Source: Chloroflexota bacterium (lineage in GTDB: Bacteria; Chloroflexota; Limnocylindria; P2-11E). From it: 64,000 nt of DNA. The stretch is from NCBI GenBank assembly GCA_005883625.1, contig VBDU01000074.1, positions 31,498-95,497 of the forward strand, written 5' to 3'. The translations under genes were made by a program, and so were the position numbers. Each line of letters starts with the position of its first letter. Position 1 is the stretch's first letter. Of this stretch, positions 33,302 to 39,941 are shown one piece after another. Under the pieces are notes generated by a model. It was not told where the DNA came from and searched no databases. It saw only the letters and a list, made by a program, of their open reading frames with translations.

Positions 33302-34672
33302 CTATGCGGCGGCGGCGAGCCCCCAGAGCGGCGAGGCCGGCCGCGCGATCTTCGTCCGCAGGAATGCGACGGCGGCGTCGCGCTGCGGATCGCCCTGCGC
33401 GCCGCTCGGCTGATCGACGACCTGGTCGGGGATGACGCCGCGGCCGGGTCCGTTCAGCTCCGCGCCAGTCCTGGCGTCCTGGATCTTCGAGATCGTGACG
33501 AGCAGGATGCCGCCGTCCGGCAGCTCCCGCGGCTGGCCCGTGCCGACGCAGCCCGCGGTCTGCGTGCCGATCACCGTTCCGGCGTCGTTCGCGCGGATCC
33601 CCGCGGCGATGATCTCCGCGCCCGACGCGGAGTTCTTGTTCACGAGCACCACAAGCGGCTTCGGCTTGTTGAAGTAGAAGCGGCGGTTCACCTCGAGCGG
33701 CGTTCGGCTGCCGTCGCGGCCGGTCTGATACACGAGCGGACCCTGGCGTACGAAGATGCTCGCGATGTCGACGGCGGCGGAAAGATCGCCGCCCGGGTCG
33801 CTCCGCAGGTCGAGGATGATCGCCTCCGCGCCGCTCGCGTCGAGCCTGCGCACCGACGCGGACACCTCGTCGGCGACCGCGCCGATGAGCTGCGGCACCT
33901 CGATGTAGCCGATGTTCCCGGGGAGCATCTGATCCGTCTGCAGCGGCACCGAGAAGCGGGCGCGCGTGAGCGTGAACGTGAGGTCCTGCGTGCCGCGCTG
34001 GATGCCGAGCACGACCTGCGACCCCTCCTGGCCACGCACGCGCTGCGCCACCTCGTCGGTCGTGAGGTCCTTCACGTCGATCCCGTCGACCGTCATGATC
34101 CGGTCGCCGGCCTTCAGGCCCGCGCGTTCGGCCGGCGTCCCCGGGATGACGCGCACGATCTCCACCGGGTCGTTCGCCGGCTTGTTGATCGTGACGCCGA
34201 TGCCGGTGATCGGCGGCGACGGCTGGTTGAAGCGCTTCGCGCGATCGGGGTCGAGGTAGTACGTGTGGCACTCGTTCATCGACTTGGCCATGCCCTCGAC
34301 CGCGGCGCGCTCGAGCTTGATGCGATCGGCGTTCGGCGTCACCTTGACGATCGCGTCCAGCCGGTCCGTGAACCGGGAGAAGTCGGACCAGGTGCTGCCG
34401 CTGAAGCGCGGAGGCTCGCCCGGCAGCGCGCCGGTGTTCAGGCCCTCCTTCTGGGCCTCGTCCAGCACGGACGTGAGCGCGCCGGTGAGCAGCACGTTCG
34501 ACGCGGGCTTGTCCACGTGCCGCTCGATGAGCACCTGGAACGCCGCCTCCGCCGTCTTGTACGAGGTGTTCGAGGGCAGGAGCTCGCGCTGGACCTCCGC
34601 CGGAATGAGCGAGCACGCGGCGAGGACGAGCGCGACGAGCGGGAGGAGTCGCTGGATCCGGGTCACCTGCAT
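33302..34672 (-). CDS. S41-family (CtpA-like) lipoprotein peptidase
   Basis: 456 residues. The signal peptide ends in a lipobox (VALVLAACS), so it is a cell-surface lipoprotein. A helical N-domain with CHTYYLDPD follows, then a PDZ domain (GIGVTINK, VIPGTPAERAGLKAGDRIM) and the protease core with the nucleophile in VNKNSASGAEI. The catalytic lysine usually found in TxGKG is replaced: the sequence reads GTQTAGCVGTG. It therefore resembles S41 members with a changed base, or an inactive scaffold. An ECF sigma gene lies just upstream and a second S41 lipoprotein beyond it. Confidence 0.87.
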   Translation of the reverse strand: MQVTRIQRLLPLVALVLAACSLIPAEVQRELLPSNTSYKTAEAAFQVLIERHVDKPASNVLLTGALTSVLDEAQKEGLNTGALPGEPPRFSGSTWSDFSRFTDRLDAIVKVTPNADRIKLERAAVEGMAKSMNECHTYYLDPDRAKRFNQPSPPITGIGVTINKPANDPVEIVRVIPGTPAERAGLKAGDRIMTVDGIDVKDLTTDEVAQRVRGQEGSQVVLGIQRGTQDLTFTLTRARFSVPLQTDQMLPGNIGYIEVPQLIGAVADEVSASVRRLDASGAEAIILDLRSDPGGDLSAAVDIASIFVRQGPLVYQTGRDGSRTPLEVNRRFYFNKPKPLVVLVNKNSASGAEIIAAGIRANDAGTVIGTQTAGCVGTGQPRELPDGGILLVTISKIQDARTGAELNGPGRGVIPDQVVDQPSGAQGDPQRDAAVAFLRTKIARPASPLWGLAAAA

Positions 34673-34683
34673 CGATGGTATCG

Positions 34684-34731
34684 GTCGGGGGGCTTCGCCC
34701 TCGGTCCGGGGGATGGGGGCAGAGCCCCCAA
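34684..34731. repeat. GC-rich palindromic repeat, copy 5 (double hairpin)
   Basis: GTCGGGGGGCTTCGCCC followed by GGTCCGGGGGA and a perfect TGGGGGC-AGA-GCCCCCA hairpin (34714-34730). It fills the gap between the ECF sigma stop and the S41 start. Confidence 0.55.
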
Positions 34732-34732
34732 C

Positions 34733-35353
34733 TTACGAGAGCTGCGGCTGGAGGAGCTTGCGAAGCCGACCGAGCGCGCGGAACTGCAGCGCGCGGATGG
34801 CGCCCTCGTTCTTCCCGAGGACCTGCGCGACCTGACGGCTCGAGAGGTTCTCGACGAAACGCAGGACGATGACCTCCTGCTGCTCGGTCGTGAGGTGCTT
34901 GACCGCGCCGCGGAGCGCATCGACGGCCTCGCCGTGGACCGCGCGCTCGTGAGCGGTCGGCCCTTCTTCCATGATCCCGAACGCGTCATCGAGGTCCATG
35001 GTCGGACGATCGCGGCGGCGACGATCGGTCACGGCGTTGCGCGCGATCGTGTAGAGCCAGGCGAGGAACGACTTTCCCTGCCAGCGATAGCGGTGGATGT
35101 TCGCGAATGCTCGCGTGAAGACCTCGCTCGTCAGGTCCTCGGCATCCGAGGGCTCGCGCACGCGGTAGAGCAGGTATCGGTAGACGGAGTCGACGTGCAG
35201 GTCGTAGAGCTCGGCGAAGGCGCCGCGGTCGCCGCTCCGGGCGCGCTCGATGACGTCCGGGACCGGACCGAGGACCTCGATCGGTAGAGCTGCGACCTTG
35301 GCGACGCTTGCTTCCAAAACCCTTTCCCTCTCCCCCCGTCGTGGGCTGACCAT
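34733..35353 (-). CDS. ECF RNA polymerase sigma factor
   Basis: A 206-residue sigma factor. Region 2 is SDAEDLTSEVFTRAFANIHR and WQGKSFLAWLYTIARNAV; region 4 is NLSSRQVAQVLGKNEGAIRA. The start is ATG 35353; the frame is open upstream to 35404. Unlike the other ECF gene here it has no overlapping anti-sigma partner. It lies between two S41 lipoprotein genes on the same strand, which may be its targets or signal proteases; that link is inferred from position. Confidence 0.9.
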   Translation of the reverse strand: MVSPRRGERERVLEASVAKVAALPIEVLGPVPDVIERARSGDRGAFAELYDLHVDSVYRYLLYRVREPSDAEDLTSEVFTRAFANIHRYRWQGKSFLAWLYTIARNAVTDRRRRDRPTMDLDDAFGIMEEGPTAHERAVHGEAVDALRGAVKHLTTEQQEVIVLRFVENLSSRQVAQVLGKNEGAIRALQFRALGRLRKLLQPQLS

Positions 35354-35539
35354 ATCGGCCCAGGCACGCGCGCGCCAATGACCCGACGGTACCAAAGGGG
35401 TCACAGGGTACCTCCGTTCTGGCCGCGATGCGTACGAATAGCGCAGATGTACTACTTGGCCTTTCGCACGCGGCGAACGACGAAGCGAGCACCAGGATGT
35501 ATCGCGGCGGAACGAACAGTTGCGCGACGAACGTCGGTG
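35354..35539. promoter_or_regulatory. sigma-gene upstream region with GGTACC pair
   Basis: A 186-base gap between the ECF sigma start and the upstream S41 stop. It holds two GGTACC sites (35388-35393 and 35407-35412, 19 bp apart) and otherwise AT-richer sequence than its surroundings. A paired site this close to the start suggests a regulator or autoregulatory element. No clear -35/-10 pair, no hairpin terminator and no ORF were seen. Confidence 0.3.
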
Positions 35540-36640
35540 TTAGGGCTTGGTCCCCTTGGCGATCTGCTCGCGCAGGAAGGTCGCCGCCGCATCCACCGCC
35601 TGGTTGTCGGGCACGGTCTGATCGGGCGTCACGCCGATGTTGTTGTAGGCGGCGTTCGTCACGCCGCCGACGAACTCCGACACCGTGTACTGGAAGATGC
35701 TGCCGTCGATGAGATTGAGGATGTTCGTGCTCCCGAGACAGCCGATGGTCTTGGTCCCGAAGAGCATCCCGCGTTTGGTCTCCTTGAACGCGAGCGCGAA
35801 CATCTCGGACATCGAAGCGCTCCGCCCGTTGATGACGACCGCGACCGGCAGCTGATACTGCGCCGGCAGGCGGAGCTCTTTCTTCGCCTCGATCGCGCCG
35901 GCGTAGCCGTTCTTCAGGCGGATCTTCACCAGCGCCTCACCGTTGTTGAACCAGCTCATCATCGTCTGGTTCTGGATCCCTCCGAGGTTGTTCGACACGT
36001 CGAACAGCCACGCCTTCGCGCCCTGCGCGAGCAGCTTGTCCATCAGCTTCTGGACCTCGATGTGCTGCTTGTACGTTCCAGAGTCGACCCATTCCTTCCA
36101 GGTGATGTACCCGACGCCGCCTGGCAGGAGCTGCGAGCTGAGCTGCGATTCGTCGGCGCGCACCTGACCGCCGGTCTCCACGCGGGCCGCGCTGACGCCC
36201 GAAGGGACGGCTGAGCTCCGCTTCACGTATTGCGTGTGGCAGTCGGGCTTCACCTTCGCCATCGCCACCAACGCGACGTCGGCGAGACGATCACCGGGCA
36301 CGAGGGCGTTCGCCGACGCGAGCTTCGACGCGGCCTCCGCGAACTTCTTGAAGTCGTCGTTGTTCGGCTCGCTCTTGTCGGTGAAGTCGGGGATCGAGAC
36401 GATGTCCGCCCGCCCGCCCGCCTTCTGGACCTCGTCCTTCATCGCCTGGAGCGCGGCGGTAAGGACCTCCTTGCTCGTGGGGGCGAAGACGTCGTCGTCG
36501 GTCAACCCGCTGTAGGCGGCGTCGAGCTTCGACCGCTTGATGTCGGGTGTCTTCGTCGGCGAGGCCGATGGCGGCGCGACGGCGGTGCACGCCGTGGCGA
36601 CGAAGACCGCCGCGAGCGCGAGGGCGATGAAACGCCGCAT
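35540..36640 (-). CDS. second S41-family lipoprotein peptidase
   Basis: 366 residues with lipobox VATACTAV at about 15-22, a threonine/proline linker, a CHTQYVK motif like its neighbour's CHTYYLD, and an S41 core: WLFDVSNNLGG and the serine in INGRSASMSEMFAL. No PDZ domain is evident between them. The lysine position reads GTKTIGCLGST, again cysteine instead of TxGKG. It is a diverged paralogue of the gene at 33302 and probably a surface lipoprotein of the same system. Confidence 0.83.
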   Translation of the reverse strand: MRRFIALALAAVFVATACTAVAPPSASPTKTPDIKRSKLDAAYSGLTDDDVFAPTSKEVLTAALQAMKDEVQKAGGRADIVSIPDFTDKSEPNNDDFKKFAEAASKLASANALVPGDRLADVALVAMAKVKPDCHTQYVKRSSAVPSGVSAARVETGGQVRADESQLSSQLLPGGVGYITWKEWVDSGTYKQHIEVQKLMDKLLAQGAKAWLFDVSNNLGGIQNQTMMSWFNNGEALVKIRLKNGYAGAIEAKKELRLPAQYQLPVAVVINGRSASMSEMFALAFKETKRGMLFGTKTIGCLGSTNILNLIDGSIFQYTVSEFVGGVTNAAYNNIGVTPDQTVPDNQAVDAAATFLREQIAKGTKP

Positions 36641-36658
36641 CCGAGAAGGATACGGATG

Positions 36659-36683
36659 TCGGGGGGCTTCGCCCCCCGGCCCC
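36659..36683. repeat. GC-rich palindromic repeat, copy 6
   Basis: TCGGGGGGCTTCGCCCCCCGG with a perfect GGGGGGC-TTC-GCCCCCC stem, between the MoeB-like stop and the S41 start. Confidence 0.6.
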
Positions 36684-36702
36684 ACGCGTCCGCATCGCGG
36701 AG

Positions 36703-37926
36703 CTAATCGGCGGGAGCGGCGACCTTTTGCTCGGCCTTCGCCGCGTGCTCGGCGAGCCACTCGCCCGGCGACGCGCAGAAGCCCTCGTAGTCGATGTACT
36801 CGGTGATCGTCGGGTGCTCTCCGCAGACCGGGCACTCCGGGTCGCGCCGCAACCGCACCTCGCGGAACGTCGCGTCCAGAGCGTCAAAGAGGAGATAGCG
36901 GCCGACGAGGGGCTCGCCGATCCCGAGAAGGAGCTTGAGGGCCTCGTTCGCCTGGATCGTCCCGATGACTCCGGGAAGCACGCCGAGGACACCCGCCTCC
37001 GCGCACGAGGGCGCGAGCTCCGGCGGCGGCGGCTGGTGGAACAGGCAGCGGTAGCACGGGCCTTCGAAGGGCTTGAACACGGTGACCTGCCCCTCGAACC
37101 GGTAGATCGAGCCGTGGACCACCGGCTTGCGCCACTTGATCGACGCGTCGTTCAACAGGTAACGCGTGGGGAAGTTGTCGGCGCCGTCGATGACGACGTC
37201 GTAGTCCCCGATGATCCGGTCGATGTTCTCGGAGGTGAGGCGCTCCTTGTACGGGATGACGGTCACGTCCGGATTGATCGCCTCGAGCGTGGCCTTCGCC
37301 GAATCCGCCTTTGGCTCTCCGATCCGCTCGGTCGAATGGAGGATCTGGCGCTGTAGGTTCGTCGCGTCGACGACGTCCGAGTCGACGATGCCGAGCGTCC
37401 CCACGCCGGCCGCTGCGAGGTAGAAGGCCGCCGGCGAGCCGAGCCCGCCCGCGCCGATGAGGAGCGCTTTCGACTTCAGCAGCTTGTGCTGCCCCGCCTC
37501 GCCCACCTCCGGGATAAGGAGGTGCCGTGAGTACCGCTGCGCCTGATCGGCCGTGAGGCTCTCGGGCTTCGCCCAGCGGAATCCGGAGTCCTTCCAGCGG
37601 TTGAACCCGCCGGCCATCGAGAGGACGTTCGTGTACCCGAGCTTGGCAAGCGTGTCGGCGGCCATCGCGGAACGCACGCCGCCGGCGCAGTAGAGGACGG
37701 TGAGCTTGTCCTTGTTCGGCAGGCGGTCCTCGGCCCACTGTTCGAGATAGCTCTTCGGCACGTGGACCGCGCCGGGGATGTGGCCCTCGTCCCACTCGTT
37801 CTTCTCGCGGACGTCGCCGAGCTGCACGTCCTCCGAGCGCAGGATCGCGTCGACCTGTTGTGGTGTCGCTTCCTTGATGCGCTCTTTCAGCTCGGCGAAG
37901 TAGTCGCGGTACGTCGGCATTCGCAC
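36703..37926 (-). CDS. rhodanese-MoeB/ThiF fusion (sulfur-carrier activating enzyme)
   Basis: 407 residues. The N-terminal rhodanese (about 20-115) has QLGDVREKNEWDEGHIPGAV and active-site LYCAGGVRSAMAA. The C-terminal E1-like adenylyltransferase has LLIGAGGLGSPAAFYLAAAG, DGADNFPTRYLLND and zinc cysteines CYRC and CPVC. It would adenylate and sulfurate a ubiquitin-like sulfur carrier for molybdopterin, thiamin, cysteine or tRNA thiolation. In common MoeZ proteins the rhodanese is C-terminal; here it is N-terminal. No carrier gene is adjacent. Confidence 0.88.
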   Translation of the reverse strand: MRMPTYRDYFAELKERIKEATPQQVDAILRSEDVQLGDVREKNEWDEGHIPGAVHVPKSYLEQWAEDRLPNKDKLTVLYCAGGVRSAMAADTLAKLGYTNVLSMAGGFNRWKDSGFRWAKPESLTADQAQRYSRHLLIPEVGEAGQHKLLKSKALLIGAGGLGSPAAFYLAAAGVGTLGIVDSDVVDATNLQRQILHSTERIGEPKADSAKATLEAINPDVTVIPYKERLTSENIDRIIGDYDVVIDGADNFPTRYLLNDASIKWRKPVVHGSIYRFEGQVTVFKPFEGPCYRCLFHQPPPPELAPSCAEAGVLGVLPGVIGTIQANEALKLLLGIGEPLVGRYLLFDALDATFREVRLRRDPECPVCGEHPTITEYIDYEGFCASPGEWLAEHAAKAEQKVAAPAD

Positions 37927-37993
37927 GCTCCCTTGGGCTCAATGGTAAACCGAGCGGGGCGCTCGGAAATTCCCCCTATGCTCGCCGCGGGTC

Positions 37994-38506
37994 GTGGAGA
38001 CGCTCTATTTCGACGTGCTGCAGTTCATCTATCACCTCGCGCTCGCCGTGCTCGTGGGCGGCGCCTTCGCGCTCGGCGCGGCCGCCGCGCCGGCCATCTT
38101 CGGTCCGGGGGGCTCCGCCGCCCGCGAGCCCCCCGTGCTCACGAGGGCCCAGGCAGGCACCATCTTCGGCGCCGCGCTCGCCCGCTTCGACGGCCTCGCG
38201 ATCCTCGCCGTGATCGCGATCGCGCTCACGACGATCCTGAAGGCGACGGCGTTCGAGGTCACCGGCGTCCCCGATCCGCGGCTCATCGTGCGCTGGGCGG
38301 CGCTCGTCCTCCTCGCCCTCGCGACCCTCTACTCGAGCGCCTGGGCGAATCCGGTCGCGCGCTCGATCCGCGCGAGCACGCCTGGATTCGACGACCTGCC
38401 GGCCAATTCCCCCGCGCGTCTCGAGTTCGCGACGCTCCACGCACGCTCGCGGCGCGCGATGTCAGTCGCCGTGCTTGTCGGCCTCGTCGCCATCTTCCTG
38501 AGCTAG
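37994..38506 (+). CDS. DUF4149-like membrane protein
   Basis: 170 residues with about four helices (FIYHLALAVLVGGAFALGAA, FDGLAILAVIAIALTTILKA). The HLALAVLVGG start and TIFGAALARFD motif resemble DUF4149/TMEM205-type proteins. The loop GPGGSAAREPPVL is encoded by a palindromic repeat, so the repeat has entered a coding region. GTG start. Its end overlaps the convergent repeat-protein gene. Confidence 0.7.
   Translation: METLYFDVLQFIYHLALAVLVGGAFALGAAAAPAIFGPGGSAAREPPVLTRAQAGTIFGAALARFDGLAILAVIAIALTTILKATAFEVTGVPDPRLIVRWAALVLLALATLYSSAWANPVARSIRASTPGFDDLPANSPARLEFATLHARSRRAMSVAVLVGLVAIFLS
38104..38135. repeat. GC-rich palindromic repeat, copy 7 (inside a gene)
   Basis: TCCGGGGGGCTCCGCCGCCC followed by GCGAGCCCCCC, within the membrane protein gene, coding for the loop between its first two helices. 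Confidence 0.45.
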
Positions 38507-39037
38507 CGTCTCCTCGTCGCCGAGCCGCCTCGCGATCTCGCGCAGCAGGCGCGCGTCGCGTATCCCGACGAGCGCCGGATCCGGCGCGCCGGGGTCCGCG
38601 GGGTCGTCCCGAAGCCGGCGCGCGATCTCGCGGACGAGCTGCTCGTCCGCGACACCGACGAGCACGCGATCTTCGTCCGCCGCCGTCCCCGCGGGCGCGC
38701 TCTCACCGCGAAAGCGCCGCGCGATCTCGCGCAGGAGACGCTCGTCGGTGACCTCAACGAACGCGGTGTCCGGCGCGTCGTCGGCGTCGGGGGCGGCGCC
38801 GGCCGCGTCCTGGTCCGCGACGACCTCGTCGTCGGAGCCGCTGTCGTCATGGAGTGCCGCGTCCTGGCATTTCCCGCAGATGACGTCGGCCCGCTGAAGG
38901 ACGTCTGCCGGGACGTAGATCTCCTCGTAGCTCGCGCCGCGTACCCAATTCGTCAGGCTTGCCGCGTCCCGGGCGCCGCATTTCGGCTCCAACCCGTTCG
39001 CCGCCCGCAGGTGGATGAGCCGCCGTTCCTCGCGCAG
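38462..39037 (-). CDS. zinc-ribbon-like protein with three LREIARR repeats
   Basis: 191 residues. The N-terminus RRLIHLRAANGLEPKCGARD plus VICGKCQD resembles small CxxC-type zinc-binding proteins. After an acidic linker come three copies of a unit: VTDERLLREIARRFRGE, VADEQLVREIARRLRDD and IRDARLLREIARRLGDE, about 30 residues apart, then an acidic tail. CTG 39037 is the start I favour: GGAGG lies six bases upstream and the conserved sequence begins there; GTG 39079 is the alternative. Function is unknown. Confidence 0.65.
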   Translation of the reverse strand: MREERRLIHLRAANGLEPKCGARDAASLTNWVRGASYEEIYVPADVLQRADVICGKCQDAALHDDSGSDDEVVADQDAAGAAPDADDAPDTAFVEVTDERLLREIARRFRGESAPAGTAADEDRVLVGVADEQLVREIARRLRDDPADPGAPDPALVGIRDARLLREIARRLGDEETLAQEDGDEADKHGD

Positions 39038-39087
39038 GGCAGGCCTCCGTTTGCGTGACGCCGGTCGGTTCGCCACGCTCGACGTCG

Positions 39088-39933
39088 ATGGCCGCCAAGT
39101 ATCGGGCAGGGAAGGCGCGCCCAACGTCGTCGCTCGAGGACCGTCTCGCGGCGCACCGCGGGGCGCTGACCAGGCGGCATCGCGTGCGGAACGCGGACCA
39201 GCTCGTCGCCATGGTCGACGAGCTCGGCTTCTGCTTCGCCTTCACGGAGAGCGGCGATGTCCCGGTCCCGGCGTGCTTCGACCATCTCTCGACGAACGAC
39301 CAGGATCGGAAGTGGGGCTGGATGTGGGGCTGGAAGGACGAGCTCGCGGCGGCGAAGCGGCTGTATTACGGGCGGCTTCTGGCGAAGAAGCCTACGTTCG
39401 TCGCCATGCGGATGCTGCCGGTCTTCTACGCGACCTTCGGCCGCGCCGGAGAGCCCGACGACCATCTCGACGACATCCGCGCCGGGCGGCTCTCGGATGT
39501 CGCGCGCCGCGTCGTCGAGTTCCTCGCACAGCGTGGCGAGACGCAGACGAAGCGCATGCGTGCCGAGCTGGGCATCAGCTCTCAGGAGGGGCGTCTGCAA
39601 TACGCGAAAGCGGTCGAGGAGCTTCAGCGGCTCATGTACGTCGCGCGCGTGCGAGCGGTCGGCGAGGGACGCGAGGACTACAACTACACATACGACCTCT
39701 TCGTTCGTCGCTATCCCGAGACCGTGCGCGCCGCCGAGCGCCTCACCTCGGCCGAGGCGATGGTCGCCATCCTCGAGCGCTTGCTCGAGCTTGCGGGCGG
39801 CGTCACCGAGAAACAGGTGGCGAGGATCTTCGACTGGGGTGACGAGCGCGCGCGATCCGCGATCGCGCGTCTCGAAGCGAAGCGTGGCGTCGTCCGCGAC
39901 GACGGCTTGCTCGTACTTCCGCGGCTAGGATAA
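39088..39933 (+). CDS. winged-helix protein, possibly AlkZ/YcaQ-related
   Basis: 281 residues from ATG 39088 (GTG 39055 is possible). Features are ELGFCFAFTESGDVPVPACF, a tryptophan-rich stretch WGWMWGWKDELAAAKRLYYG, MRMLPVFYATFG and two winged-helix-like blocks (RGETQTKRMRAELGISS; GGVTEKQVARIFDWGDERA). This resembles AlkZ-related proteins, relatives of the crosslink-repair glycosylase YcaQ, but the catalytic QxQ-type signature is not evident. Assignment is tentative. It ends nine bases before the S9 peptidase gene. Confidence 0.6.
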   Translation: MAAKYRAGKARPTSSLEDRLAAHRGALTRRHRVRNADQLVAMVDELGFCFAFTESGDVPVPACFDHLSTNDQDRKWGWMWGWKDELAAAKRLYYGRLLAKKPTFVAMRMLPVFYATFGRAGEPDDHLDDIRAGRLSDVARRVVEFLAQRGETQTKRMRAELGISSQEGRLQYAKAVEELQRLMYVARVRAVGEGREDYNYTYDLFVRRYPETVRAAERLTSAEAMVAILERLLELAGGVTEKQVARIFDWGDERARSAIARLEAKRGVVRDDGLLVLPRLG

Positions 39934-39941
39934 GAAACCCC

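Noticed and set aside
34673..34732. The double hairpin as a simple transcription terminator
   Set aside because: No T-run follows on either strand, and the same sequence family recurs in coding DNA, so it is listed as a repeat.
39055..39933. Firm assignment as a DNA glycosylase (YcaQ)
   Set aside because: Winged-helix blocks fit, but the catalytic signature could not be seen; kept as a tentative name only.
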